From Afipia sp. Root123D2 (GTDB lineage Bacteria; Pseudomonadota; Alphaproteobacteria; Rhizobiales; Xanthobacteraceae), in the NCBI RefSeq assembly GCF_001425835.1, contig NZ_LMDP01000002.1, positions 1,024,828-1,088,827 of the forward strand: a DNA stretch of 64,000 nucleotides, read 5' to 3'. Below the pieces are notes generated by a model that did not search any database, was not told where the DNA came from, and saw nothing but the letters and a program-made list of their open reading frames with translations. Shown piece after piece: positions 37,950-46,245 of the stretch. Within the stretch, counting starts at the first letter, position 1. Every line of letters starts with the position of its first letter. Both the position numbers and the translations under genes were made by a program.

Positions 37950-38633
37950 TCAGCCGGGCGTATCGCCCTGACGCCACTGGCCGCCGGAAATCTTGGCGGC
38001 GACGATCACCGCCTGGGTCCGGCTTTCGACGCCGAGCTTTTGCAGGATCGCCGAAACGTGGGCCTTGATGGTCGCCTCGGAGACGCTGAGCTCGTAGGCG
38101 ATCTGCTTGTTGAGCAGCCCCTCCGACAGCATCATCAGCACCCGGACCTGCTGCGGGGTCAGCGTCACCAGACGATCCCGCAGTTTCATCATGTCGGGAT
38201 CGACCGTGGCCGACAGGTCGACATCGGACGGAATCCAGATGTCCCCGTTCATCACCTTGCCGATCGCTTCGCGCAGGGTCTCGACCCCGAACCGCTTGGG
38301 GATAAAGCCCGATGCGCCGAACTCCATGGAGCGACGGATCGTCGCACCGTCATCGCTGGCAGAGACGATCACCACCGGGATTTCAGGGTACTGGGCGCGC
38401 AGATAGATCAAACCCGAGAACCCGCTGATCCCAGGCATTGCGAGATCCAGCAGAACCAGATCGACCTCGCCGTTCTGCTCCAGAAAGGCGGTAAGTTCTT
38501 CGAACGAGCCAACCTCATCGATGCTCACAGACGCCACCACACTCGCGACGGCCTCACGCAAAGCCCCGCGAAATAAGGGGTGATCGTCAGCAATCACAAG
38601 ATGCGTGGTCGACACTGCGGTCATCTGATCCAT
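37950..38633 (-). CDS. CrbR/ErdR-like LuxR-type response regulator
   Basis: About 227 residues: a receiver (LVIADDHPLFRGALREAVAS near residue 12, phospho-Asp in LVLLDLAMPGISGF near 59, Lys in FIPKRFG) and a C-terminal LuxR HTH (LTPQQVRVLMMLSEGLLNKQ, then SVSEATIKAHVSAILQKLGV). It faces the transporter-fused kinase tail to tail, and CrbR/ErdR proteins pair with such kinases to control acetyl-CoA synthetase and related genes, so the pairing is inferred from family and position. The start may be the ATG at 38633 or 38624; the longer frame begins at a TTG. Confidence 0.88.
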   Translation of the reverse strand: MDQMTAVSTTHLVIADDHPLFRGALREAVASVVASVSIDEVGSFEELTAFLEQNGEVDLVLLDLAMPGISGFSGLIYLRAQYPEIPVVIVSASDDGATIRRSMEFGASGFIPKRFGVETLREAIGKVMNGDIWIPSDVDLSATVDPDMMKLRDRLVTLTPQQVRVLMMLSEGLLNKQIAYELSVSEATIKAHVSAILQKLGVESRTQAVIVAAKISGGQWRQGDTPG

Positions 38634-38942
38634 GCGATCGGCGTGGGAAACCTGTTTCAACCGGCGTCACTCCAGCATGCCGCTCATACATCGCTGAACG
38701 TGAACGGCGTTGCAAGCGGTGGTGATGCGAAGCCTTAACGGCCGCTGGCATCCCAAATGCCTGTCTGTGCAGCCTATCACGCTCGCACCCCTGCCGCCTA
38801 TGCCGCATCCCAAAGTCTAGCCTAGTGGAATTTGGGTCAAATGTTACCGTTATTGCGAACTCCTCTCGTTATCAACTGACACAAGAGCAGCTCGCGGGGG
38901 AGATGAATTCGGAAGATTTCATTTTTTTGGGGAGCGATTCAC
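38634..38942. other. Divergent region between regulator and MHS permease
   Basis: 309 bases that should carry the promoters of both genes. A CTAG-C-CTAG element lies at 38817-38825 in an otherwise CTAG-poor sequence, followed by an AT-rich stretch around 38835-38875. These are candidates for regulator binding and a promoter; I cannot place a -35/-10 pair with confidence. Confidence 0.5.
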
Positions 38943-40574
38943 ATGTCTACGACCACCATGACGGCGAGTTCGAACAGAACCGGAAGCATGACATCCGAAG
39001 AACGGAAGGTCATTTTCGCCTCGTCACTCGGCACAGTGTTTGAATGGTATGATTTCTACATCTACGGAACACTTGGCGCGTATCTCGCGAAGTACTTCTT
39101 CTCCGCCGTGCCGCCGAACGTCGGCTTCATCTTCGCACTTCTGACGTTCGCTGCAGGCTTCGCAGTTAGACCGTTCGGAGCACTCATCTTCGGCCGTTTA
39201 GGCGACCTCGTGGGTCGCAAATATACCTTCCTCATCACCATGGGCCTGATGGGTGTCGGCACGTTTTTCATCGGCCTGTTGCCCGGCTATGACACGTGGG
39301 GCATCGCAGCTCCGATCGTTCTGATCGGCCTGCGCCTGATCCAGGGCCTTGCACTCGGCGGAGAGTATGGCGGCGCCGCGATCTACGTCGCCGAACACGC
39401 GCCGAAGAACAAGCGCGGCTATTACACCTCGTGGATTCAAACCACTGCAACGCTTGGCCTGTTCATGGCGCTGCTGCTGATTCTCGGCATCCGCACCTGG
39501 ATGGGTGACGCCGCGTTCGGTGACTGGGGCTGGCGTATTCCGTTCCTGCTCTCCGGCATCCTGCTCGTCGTCTCTCTCTGGATTCGCTTGAGCCTGGCCG
39601 AATCTCCGATCTTCGCAAAAATGAAGGCCGAGGGTGCGACCTCCAAGAAGCCGCTGAGCGAAGCGTTCGGCACCTGGTCGAATGCAAAGATCGCCCTTGC
39701 CGCGCTGTTCGGTGCAACGGCAGGTGAAGCAGTCGTCTGGTACGGCGGACAGTTCTATGCGCTGTTCTTCCTGACCCAGACCCTGAAGGTATCGGCTGTC
39801 ACCGCGTGGATCATGATCGTGATCGCACTCGCCCTCGGCACGCCGTTCTTTATCTTCTTCGGATGGCTGTCCGACAAGATTGGCCGCAAGCCGATCATTC
39901 TGGCAGGCTTCTTGCTGGCGGCGCTGACGTATTTCCCGCTGTTCCAGGGGATTACCCACTTCGCCAACCCGAAGCTCGAAGCCGCATTGGCGCGATCGCC
40001 GGTGACGGTGATTGCGGATCCTGCGCAGTGCTCGTTCCAGTTCAAGGCAACCGGCACTGAAAAGTTCACCACCGGCTGCGACGTGGCAAAATCCACGCTC
40101 GTCAATCTCTCGGTGAACTATCAGAACCAGGCAGCGCCTGCGGGCACCGCGGCTTCGGTCAAGGTCGGCGATCAGACGCTGGCTTCGTCGAGCCCGGACT
40201 TCGCCAAGGCGCTGACGACCGCGATCAAGTCGCACGGTTATCCGGCAGCGGCCGATCCGAACGACATCAACTACCCCATGACGGTGCTTCTGCTGTGGAT
40301 TCTGGTGATCTACGTCACCATGGTCTACGCGCCGATCGCAGCGTGGCTGGTTGAACTGTTCCCGAGCCGCATACGCTACAGCGGCCTGTCGCTGCCCTAT
40401 CACATCGGCAACGGCTGGTTCGGCGGATTCCTGCCGGCGACGGTGTTCGCCATCGTCGCGGCTACCGGAAACATCTATTCCGGCCTGTGGTATCCGATCA
40501 TCGTCGCGCTCATGAGCCTCGTGATCGGCTTCCTGTTCCTGCCGGAAACCAAGGACGTCGACATCACCAAATAA
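38943..40574 (+). CDS. MFS transporter, metabolite:H+ symporter (MHS) family
   Basis: A 543-residue permease with 12 membrane segments. The opening FASSLGTVFEWYDFYIYGTL, the loop GRLGDLVGRKYTFLITMGLM, and RLIQGLALGGEYGGAAIYVA are diagnostic of the MHS group (proline/betaine, alpha-ketoglutarate, shikimate carriers). A loop of about 100 residues (near 345-445, ending before NYPMTVLLLWILV) interrupts the second half, with two Cys residues (QCSF and TTGCDV) that could form a disulphide. That insertion is longer than in classic members. GGGGAG precedes the ATG. Next to the CrbS/R-like pair, an organic-acid substrate such as acetate or a dicarboxylate is a fair guess. Confidence 0.92.
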   Translation: MSTTTMTASSNRTGSMTSEERKVIFASSLGTVFEWYDFYIYGTLGAYLAKYFFSAVPPNVGFIFALLTFAAGFAVRPFGALIFGRLGDLVGRKYTFLITMGLMGVGTFFIGLLPGYDTWGIAAPIVLIGLRLIQGLALGGEYGGAAIYVAEHAPKNKRGYYTSWIQTTATLGLFMALLLILGIRTWMGDAAFGDWGWRIPFLLSGILLVVSLWIRLSLAESPIFAKMKAEGATSKKPLSEAFGTWSNAKIALAALFGATAGEAVVWYGGQFYALFFLTQTLKVSAVTAWIMIVIALALGTPFFIFFGWLSDKIGRKPIILAGFLLAALTYFPLFQGITHFANPKLEAALARSPVTVIADPAQCSFQFKATGTEKFTTGCDVAKSTLVNLSVNYQNQAAPAGTAASVKVGDQTLASSSPDFAKALTTAIKSHGYPAAADPNDINYPMTVLLLWILVIYVTMVYAPIAAWLVELFPSRIRYSGLSLPYHIGNGWFGGFLPATVFAIVAATGNIYSGLWYPIIVALMSLVIGFLFLPETKDVDITK

Positions 40575-40617
40575 GAGAACGGCCGGCAACGATGCCGGCT
40601 GGCTCTCACGAGCGAAA

Positions 40618-40648
40618 CGGCCACGGAGCAATCCGTGGCCGCTTTTTT
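40618..40648 (+). terminator. Intrinsic terminator after MHS permease
   Basis: CGGCCACGGA pairs with TCCGTGGCCG across a short loop and is followed by CTTTTTT. A classic Rho-independent terminator, 44 bases after the stop codon. Confidence 0.9.
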
Positions 40649-40654
40649 CGCGGG

Positions 40655-41191
40655 TCAGATTTTTTCGGACAGCTTCTTTTGCATACGGTTCGCCATATCG
40701 ATGAGCTGACTCCAGACGCGCTCGATCCATGCCATCAGCTTGTCGTGGTCGTCAGGCAATTCGAGTTCGATCTTGGGTCGTTCGGCCTTGTCGGCGGGCG
40801 CGCTCTTTTTCAGCGAGTCTTCCTTCGCAAGCGGCGCGTCGATCTTGCCGCCGACCGGAGGCTCGCGTTGCGCGAGTTGCTCCTTCAGTTTCAGATTCTC
40901 GTTCTGAAGCCGGCCGATTTCGATATCGAGAGCGGCGCGCTCGTCCGGAACGACGCGGCAAACCCATCCACCCTTGCTGGTGCAGGTCGAGACCGCGCCG
41001 GTACGGGTGTCGAGGCGCAGGAAGCCTTCAGCCACCGGCGACAACGTATAGCGGCCGTTCTCCGTGTCCGGTGCGGACTGCGCGACGGCGGAACCGGCCA
41101 GACCGGCACACATCGTTGCCGCAGCGAACGCAGTGGCCCAATGCCAACGCCCGGCGCCGATTCCGATCCCGTGACTCGCGTTCGCGTCCAT
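40655..41191 (-). CDS. Exported coiled-coil protein of unknown function
   Basis: A 178-residue protein with a signal peptide (WATAFAAATMCAGLAGSAVA, cleavage near residue 38). The mature part opens with a small domain (GRYTLSPVAEGFLRLDTRTG, then TCTSKGGWVCRVVPDE with two Cys), followed by a coiled coil (DIEIGRLQNENLKLKEQLAQ) and a Lys/Glu-rich amphipathic C-terminus (IDMANRMQKKLSEKI). Periplasmic or envelope-linked. GAGAGG lies before the ATG at 41191. Conserved-looking, but I do not recognise a studied family. It lies 33 bases after the isomerase gene, on the same strand. Confidence 0.75.
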   Translation of the reverse strand: MDANASHGIGIGAGRWHWATAFAAATMCAGLAGSAVAQSAPDTENGRYTLSPVAEGFLRLDTRTGAVSTCTSKGGWVCRVVPDERAALDIEIGRLQNENLKLKEQLAQREPPVGGKIDAPLAKEDSLKKSAPADKAERPKIELELPDDHDKLMAWIERVWSQLIDMANRMQKKLSEKI

Positions 41192-41223
41192 TCGCGCCTC
41201 TCGTCCTTTCGCAGGCCCTCGCC

Positions 41224-41847
41224 TCACACCGGCGATGTGTAGGCCTTGCGTCCCGATTTCAACGCATCGGCCAACAGTTCGATCCGGTCCTGTCCCCAGA
41301 ACACTTCGCCATCCAGCACCCAGGCCGGTGAACCGAACACACCCGCAGCGATGGCATCCTGTCGGTTCTGCTCGTAAGCCGCGCTGATTTCGTTGGATGC
41401 CGAGTGTTCGACAAGTTTCGCGCCGGAAAGACCGCTGTCATCGGCCACTTTTGCAATAACCGCGGGGTCGCCCAGGTTGATCTGCTCTTCCCAGACACCG
41501 GCGAAAGCTCGCCGGATGAAAGGTTCTGGGTTTTGTCCGGCTTCGAGCGCCGCGATGATCACGCCGTCGGCGAGTCGCCCATTGAATGGCCAGTGCTCAG
41601 GCTGAAGGTGGAATTTGAGGCCGCGCTTGTCGCGCCAGCGCTGCAGTTCGAGCATCCGATAGCGTTGGCGCGCCGGATGGCGCTTGACCAGCGGCAGACC
41701 GCCGGTTTCCGAAAACAGCTCAACAAGCAAGACCGGTTTATAATTTACCTTGAGATTATAAGTACTTGCGAGGTCCTGAAACAGCCCATGGCCAATATAG
41801 GCCCACGGCGACTGCAATGAGAAATAGTAATCGATCGGGCGCGCCAT
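41224..41847 (-). CDS. 2-hydroxychromene-2-carboxylate isomerase-like (DsbA fold)
   Basis: A 207-residue thioredoxin-fold protein of the HCCA isomerase/kappa-GST group. IDYYFSLQSPWAYIGHGLFQ carries the catalytic Ser in place of a Cys-x-x-Cys; the C-terminal GVFGSPAWVLDGEVFWGQDR is a strong signature. Characterised members use glutathione to isomerise a naphthalene-pathway intermediate; no naphthalene genes are here, so the true substrate is open. A glutathione-using role agrees with gshA and a GST gene elsewhere in the window. Confidence 0.9.
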   Translation of the reverse strand: MARPIDYYFSLQSPWAYIGHGLFQDLASTYNLKVNYKPVLLVELFSETGGLPLVKRHPARQRYRMLELQRWRDKRGLKFHLQPEHWPFNGRLADGVIIAALEAGQNPEPFIRRAFAGVWEEQINLGDPAVIAKVADDSGLSGAKLVEHSASNEISAAYEQNRQDAIAAGVFGSPAWVLDGEVFWGQDRIELLADALKSGRKAYTSPV

Positions 41848-42023
41848 CGGTCCTCCGGTTCAAAATCATCCACGTACTTAAGCCACCCCAACAGACGCGA
41901 ACAGCGTCTGCAAGACGAGTGCTGCAAAACTCTGCTTTGCAGTGCGGCAATCGCGCGCGGCCCGGGTTGTTTTTATCAAATTATCCCAGCGTTTTCAAAA
42001 TGATAGTCGGTTATCAGCGAATC

Positions 42024-42052
42024 TTGACTTGACCGTATGCCACCAGTATGGT
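42024..42052 (+). promoter_or_regulatory. Likely promoter of the F0 ATP synthase operon
   Basis: TTGACT (5 of 6 to the -35 consensus) and TATGGT (4 of 6 to the -10) are separated by 17 bases, 70 bases before atpI. It is the best housekeeping-type promoter in the gap before the operon. Confidence 0.6.
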
Positions 42053-42122
42053 CCGCGCGGTTTCTGGGGTGCTTGGGGCGTTTTTTCCGAGATCTCGCGA
42101 CGTGGTCATGGTGTCGAGGGCA

Positions 42123-42515
42123 ATGGCAAACGACACACATAACGGCGGACGCGGCGAAGATGGAAGAACAGACAAACCATCCGCCGACGAAGCTGCGCTC
42201 TCCGCAAGGCTCAACAGTCTGGATGATCGGCTTTCCCAAACACGGAAAAGCCGTCCCGCCCGGACGGATCAATCGGACGGTGGGACCGGAAATGCATCTG
42301 CCAAAGCATCCGCGATGGCGCGCGGTTTCCGACTCTCGTCCGAACTGATAGCAGGCGTTCTTGTCGGAGCGGTCATCGGTTGGGGCATCGACCGTTTATT
42401 GTCGACGTCTCCCTGGGGACTCATCGTGTTTTTTCTGCTCGGCTTCGTCGCCGGCGTGATCAACGTGATGCGGACTGCAGGCGTTGGATCCAGCGGCACC
42501 ACTGATCGCTCCTGA
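42123..42515 (+). CDS. atpI: ATP synthase protein I (AtpI/AtpZ-like)
   Basis: About 130 residues. A hydrophilic N-terminal half (LSARLNSLDDRLSQTRKSR) precedes two membrane helices, SSELIAGVLVGAVIGWGID and LIVFFLLGFVAGVINVMR, the AtpI pattern. AtpI helps assemble the c-ring of F-type ATP synthase or supply ions. It is first in the F0 operon. The ATG at 42123 gives the usual MA(N/E)DT-type start but has GAGGG very close; the in-frame ATG at 42108 is an alternative. Confidence 0.88.
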   Translation: MANDTHNGGRGEDGRTDKPSADEAALSARLNSLDDRLSQTRKSRPARTDQSDGGTGNASAKASAMARGFRLSSELIAGVLVGAVIGWGIDRLLSTSPWGLIVFFLLGFVAGVINVMRTAGVGSSGTTDRS

Positions 42516-42586
42516 TCCGGCAGACAGCGCAACGACGAAACGATTGAAAGCCGGCGTGGCCGGCGCTTGATGAAAGATATCTGCGG

Positions 42587-43336
42587 ATGGCCGATCCGAT
42601 CCATCAGTTTGAAATCCACAAGATCTTCACCGTGGGCCACATCGGCGGCCATGAGATCGCCTTCACCAACTCATCCGCCTACATGTTCGGCATCGTGGCG
42701 GTGATTTCGCTGCTGATGATCGGCGGCAGCGCCGGACGCCGTCTGGTCCCGACCCGTTTCCAGTCGCTCGCGGAACTCTCCTACGAATTTGTCGCCAACA
42801 CGCTAAGAGACAGCGTCGGCGAAGAAGGCATGAAGTTTTTCCCGTTCGTCTTCGCGATCTTCATGTTCGTGCTGATGGCGAACCTGATCGGCGTGATTCC
42901 CTATACCTTCAGCGTCACCAGCCATCTGATCGTGACCGTCGCGCTGGCGCTCCTGGTGTTCTTCACGGTTCTTCTGTACGGCCTCTACAAGAACGGCTTC
43001 AAGTTCTTCAAGCTGTTCGTGCCGAGCGGAATTCCAATCTACATCCTGCCGCTCATCATGGTGATCGAGGTCATCTCGTTCCTGTCCCGGCCGGTGTCGC
43101 ACTCGGTGCGTCTGTTCGCCAACATGCTGGCAGGCCACATCACCCTGAAGGTTTTCGCGGGCTTCGTCGCATCGCTGGGCGCGCTGGGCGCTGCCGGCAT
43201 TTTCGGCGCCGTACTGCCGCTGGCAATGACCACCGCCCTCACCGCTCTCGAGATTCTGGTGGCGTTCCTGCAGGCCTACGTGTTCGCCATCCTGACCTGC
43301 ATTTACCTCAACGACGCTCTTCATCCCGGACATTGA
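42587..43336 (+). CDS. atpB: ATP synthase F0 subunit a
   Basis: A 249-residue membrane protein forming the proton half-channels next to the c-ring. The essential Arg lies in [20 protein letters not shown] near residue 175; the C-terminal [20 protein letters not shown] is also invariant. About five or six helices are visible. It lies between atpI and atpE; F1 genes are not in the operon, as is normal in alphaproteobacteria. Confidence 0.97.
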   Translation: MADPIHQFEIHKIFTVGHIGGHEIAFTNSSAYMFGIVAVISLLMIGGSAGRRLVPTRFQSLAELSYEFVANTLRDSVGEEGMKFFPFVFAIFMFVLMANLIGVIPYTFSVTSHLIVTVALALLVFFTVLLYGLYKNGFKFFKLFVPSGIPIYILPLIMVIEVISFLSRPVSHSVRLFANMLAGHITLKVFAGFVASLGALGAAGIFGAVLPLAMTTALTALEILVAFLQAYVFAILTCIYLNDALHPGH

Positions 43337-43386
43337 CCGGATTTCTCTTCAACCTCTGACACCATCATCCAAGAAGGAGTTTCACC

Positions 43387-43614
43387 ATGGATCCAATCGC
43401 AGCAAAGTACATCGGCGCCGGCATCGCATGTCTCGGCATGGGCGGCGCGGGCATCGGCGTCGGCATGATCTTCAGCCAGTTCCTCAACGGCGCGCTCCGC
43501 AATCCGTCGGCCTCACAGGGCCAGTTCGCCAACCTGATTTTCGGCTTCGCCGTGACCGAAGCGCTCGGCATCTTCTCGCTGCTGGTTGCGCTGCTGCTGC
43601 TGTTCGCCGTCTGA
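43387..43614 (+). CDS. atpE: ATP synthase F0 subunit c
   Basis: A 75-residue hairpin of two membrane helices that oligomerises into the rotor ring. The Gly-rich first helix ([18 protein letters not shown]) and the second helix [20 protein letters not shown], whose Glu near residue 57 binds the proton, are textbook. The polar loop is [12 protein letters not shown] strong AAGGAG site lies seven bases before the ATG, matching the need for many copies. Confidence 0.97.
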   Translation: MDPIAAKYIGAGIACLGMGGAGIGVGMIFSQFLNGALRNPSASQGQFANLIFGFAVTEALGIFSLLVALLLLFAV

Positions 43615-43673
43615 GCCACCGCGGATGACACGTCGGCCGCATCATGCGCGGCTGACGTCAACAGGAGACGCCT

Positions 43674-44231
43674 ATGGCGACCGAACACGGCAATGCCAAG
43701 GGCACGACCGCCCACACTCAGGTCGACGGGCACGGGAAGGCCAGCTTCCCGCCCTTCGAGAAGGACACCTTTGCCTCGCAATTGGTGTCGTTCGCGATCG
43801 CCTTCGCGTTGCTTTACGTCATCGTATCGAAGATCGCGCTTCCCCGCGTCGGCTCAGTGATCGCCGCACGTGAAGGCGCGATCGAGAACGATCTGACCGA
43901 AGCGCAGAAGCTGAAGGACGAATCGGACGCGGCGCTCAAGGCTTACGAGAGCGAACTCGCCGGCGCCCGCACTCGTGCGCAGGCGATCGGAGCCGAGACC
44001 CGCGACCGGTTGAGCGCCCAGTCCGAGGCCGAACGCAAGACGCTGGAAGCAAATCTCGCGACCAAGCTCGCCGAAGCCGAGAAGACCATCGCCTCGATGC
44101 GTGAGAAGGCCATGGGCAACGTCAAGTCCATCGCGACCGATGCAACCGCCGCCATCGTGCAGCGGCTGATCGGCGTGGCGCCCGACAGCAAGGCCGTCGA
44201 CAGCGCCGTCGATGCATCCTTGAAAGGTTGA
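43674..44231 (+). CDS. atpG: ATP synthase F0 subunit b'
   Basis: A 185-residue second b-type stator subunit (also called atpF2 or atpF'). After a polar N-terminal arm (about 40 residues) a single membrane helix, [20 protein letters not shown], is followed by a long charged coiled coil ([20 protein letters not shown] onward). Having separate b and b' genes is typical of photosynthetic and related alphaproteobacteria. Its stop overlaps a TTG six codons-frames before the atpF ATG, so translation of the pair is probably coupled. Confidence 0.93.
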   Translation: MATEHGNAKGTTAHTQVDGHGKASFPPFEKDTFASQLVSFAIAFALLYVIVSKIALPRVGSVIAAREGAIENDLTEAQKLKDESDAALKAYESELAGARTRAQAIGAETRDRLSAQSEAERKTLEANLATKLAEAEKTIASMREKAMGNVKSIATDATAAIVQRLIGVAPDSKAVDSAVDASLKG

Positions 44232-44236
44232 GAACG

Positions 44237-44722
44237 ATGCTGTTTGAAGCCGAAACCTGGGTAGCCGTCGCATTCCTCATCCTGTTGGGAGTGTTCGGCT
44301 ACTTCGGCGTCCACCGTACGATCTTGCAGGCCCTCGATCATCGCCGTGACCGCATCCAGAAGGAACTCGACGACGCCCGTCGCCTGAAGGACGAAGCGGT
44401 CAAGCTGGTGGCTGAGTATCGCGCCCGTCGCGAAAGCGCGGAGCGTGAAGCACAGGACATCGTCGAGAGCGCAAAGGCGGAAGCCGAGCGCATCGCCGTC
44501 GAGGCCAAGGCCAAGATGGAAGATTTTGTCGCCCGCCGCACCAAATCGGCGGAGAACAAGATCGCCCAGGCCGAGATGCAGGCCATCGCCGACGTGCGTG
44601 CGGCTGCTGCAGACGCGGCGGTCTACGCTGCAAGCTCGGTGCTGTCGCAAACCGTCAGGGGCCAGATCGCGGACAGCCTGCTCGACAAGGGCATCAAGGA
44701 CGTGCGCGAGAAGCTCAACTAA
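44237..44722 (+). CDS. atpF: ATP synthase F0 subunit b
   Basis: A 161-residue stator subunit: N-terminal membrane helix ([20 protein letters not shown]) and a long helix ([40 protein letters not shown]) that reaches the F1 delta subunit. MLFEAETWV is the customary start, so the ATG at 44237 is preferred over the overlapping TTG at 44228. It starts five bases after the b' stop and ends the operon before a strong terminator. Confidence 0.94.
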   Translation: MLFEAETWVAVAFLILLGVFGYFGVHRTILQALDHRRDRIQKELDDARRLKDEAVKLVAEYRARRESAEREAQDIVESAKAEAERIAVEAKAKMEDFVARRTKSAENKIAQAEMQAIADVRAAAADAAVYAASSVLSQTVRGQIADSLLDKGIKDVREKLN

Positions 44723-44743
44723 ACGGGATACATCATCTCAACG

Positions 44744-44777
44744 AAAAAGCCGGCCTCGACATCGAGGCCGGCTTTTT
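44744..44777. terminator. Bidirectional terminator between atpF and lipoprotein gene
   Basis: AAAAAGCCGGCCTCG pairs with CGAGGCCGGCTTTTT around an ACAT-type loop. With A-runs on one side and T-runs on the other it can stop transcription from atpF and from the convergent gene ending at 44805. Confidence 0.92.
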
Positions 44778-44804
44778 CGTGCCTGCGGCGCAGTCACTAT
44801 GCCG

Positions 44805-45485
44805 CTATCTCTTCCGCCCGCGCGCCGGCCGCTCGGGCTTCAGGCCCTGCGGATCGAAACCGACATAGAAGATATATTTGTCGCCGACCGCCGCTGACGG
44901 CGCGGGATAGACGATGTCTTCCGCGACAAAACTGAAATCGGTGTTGCCGTCGCCTTGCGACATGTCGACATTGGTCTGATAGGCCTTGCTGAAGATGACC
45001 TTCTGGTGGATGCCCGCTTCCACCAGCGCCACGCGTATTGGCACGGTCACTGTCGGCGGCGCGCCGGCCGGACCGACGATGACACGGCCCTGAATTCCGA
45101 CACGGGCACGAACTTCGTTGCCGGACAGCGTGCAATCGCGTGCCGTGCGCACCACCGACGCCTGATAGCGCAGATCGTTGCCACTGGCCGGCTTGCCCGG
45201 CAGCCCGACCGGAAGGGTAGAGGCGCCGAAACGGATATCAACGCTCGGACAGGTCAGTTCATTGACCTCGGGCGGCGGCGGCGCTTCACCAACGGCCTGG
45301 GATTTCGAGCCAAAAATCTGACCGAAACGATCGCCCAATGACGAACTGCTCGACGATCCCGACGACGATCCGAGCGTGCTGCCGCCACCGCATCCGGCCA
45401 GCATCGTGCCGGCCGCCAGAGCGATCACGGCCAATTTGGCCGCGCGTTTGCCAGTTGCTCGTTCAGGGAGCATGTCACGCATCAT
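44805..45485 (-). CDS. Lipoprotein of unknown function
   Basis: A 226-residue predicted lipoprotein: signal segment AAKLAVIALAAGTMLAGC with lipobox LAGC near residue 32, followed by a Gly/Ser-rich linker (SSSGSSSSSSLGDRFG). The mature domain has two Cys (ELTCPSVDI and ARDCTLSG), is strand-rich, and ends with a basic tail RPARGRKR. It is probably in the outer or inner membrane facing the periplasm. Family not recognised. Starts at 45485, 45482 and 45473 are all ATG. Confidence 0.8.
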   Translation of the reverse strand: MMRDMLPERATGKRAAKLAVIALAAGTMLAGCGGGSTLGSSSGSSSSSSLGDRFGQIFGSKSQAVGEAPPPPEVNELTCPSVDIRFGASTLPVGLPGKPASGNDLRYQASVVRTARDCTLSGNEVRARVGIQGRVIVGPAGAPPTVTVPIRVALVEAGIHQKVIFSKAYQTNVDMSQGDGNTDFSFVAEDIVYPAPSAAVGDKYIFYVGFDPQGLKPERPARGRKR

Positions 45486-45604
45486 ATCTGTGTTCCGGTC
45501 GATTCTGGATGAGGCGGAGGGGTGATTGAAACCGCCTTATAGCAGGGCAAAGGCGGCGAACCAAAGGCGCAGAATCCGGCGGTACGCGACCACCGAAGGG
45601 GTGG

Positions 45605-46192
45605 TTAACCGCGGAAATCCTCATCGAGCAGGCCGAACAAATAGTGATCCTGCCAGACACCATTGATGCAGAGATAACGGCGCGCGAGGCCCTCGCGCGC
45701 GAATCCGCATTTTTCCAGCACGCGCACGGACGGCGTGTTGGTGGGGATGCAGGCCGCCTCGACGCGATGCAGATTGAGTTCGCCGAACAGCGTCGGCAAC
45801 AGCACCCGCAAGGAGGCCGTCATGTAGCCCCGCCCGGCATAAGGCTGGCCAATCCAGTAACCGATGGTCCCGCTTTGCACGATGCCGCGCCTGACATTGG
45901 CCAAGGTCACACCGCCGATCAGGGCGCCATCCTGTTCGCGAATGACGACGAACGGATAAGCCTTGTCCTCGAGGATATCGTCGGCGTAGCGCCTTAGCCG
46001 GCGGCGGAATCCGGTGCGGGTGAGATCGTCCGACGGCCAGATCGGCTCCCATGGCGTCAGGAACGCCCGGCTACCTCCGCGCAAGTCCGACCACTGCTGG
46101 AAGTCCGCCATCTGCGGTGCACGCAGCAAGAGTCCGTAGCCGCGCGGTGCGAGCGTCGGCGGAGTCGCGGTCGGCAAACGAAACAGCGCCAC
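45605..46192 (-). CDS. rimJ: GNAT acetyltransferase, RimJ-like
   Basis: A 195-residue GNAT enzyme similar to ribosomal-protein-alanine N-acetyltransferases. LRAPQMADFQQWSDLRGGSR opens it; the acetyl-CoA binding loop IGYWIGQPYAGRGYMTAS is near residue 112, followed by LNLHRVEAACIPTNTPSVRV and EKCGFAREGLARRYL, which are classic RimJ/RimL sequences. It transfers acetyl to the N-terminus of a protein, probably S5, but exact target is inferred. It follows the M16 peptidase gene by 53 bases, the usual neighbour. Confidence 0.88.
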   Translation of the reverse strand: MALFRLPTATPPTLAPRGYGLLLRAPQMADFQQWSDLRGGSRAFLTPWEPIWPSDDLTRTGFRRRLRRYADDILEDKAYPFVVIREQDGALIGGVTLANVRRGIVQSGTIGYWIGQPYAGRGYMTASLRVLLPTLFGELNLHRVEAACIPTNTPSVRVLEKCGFAREGLARRYLCINGVWQDHYLFGLLDEDFRG

Positions 46193-46245
46193 AGTGCGAT
46201 TCCCTTTGCGCCGGAGGCCGGCTGATTGGTTCGTCCGTAGCCGCG

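Noticed and set aside
39198-40730. Minus-strand open frame of about 510 codons
   Set aside because: Antisense to the MHS permease and runs over its terminator; no recognisable motif.
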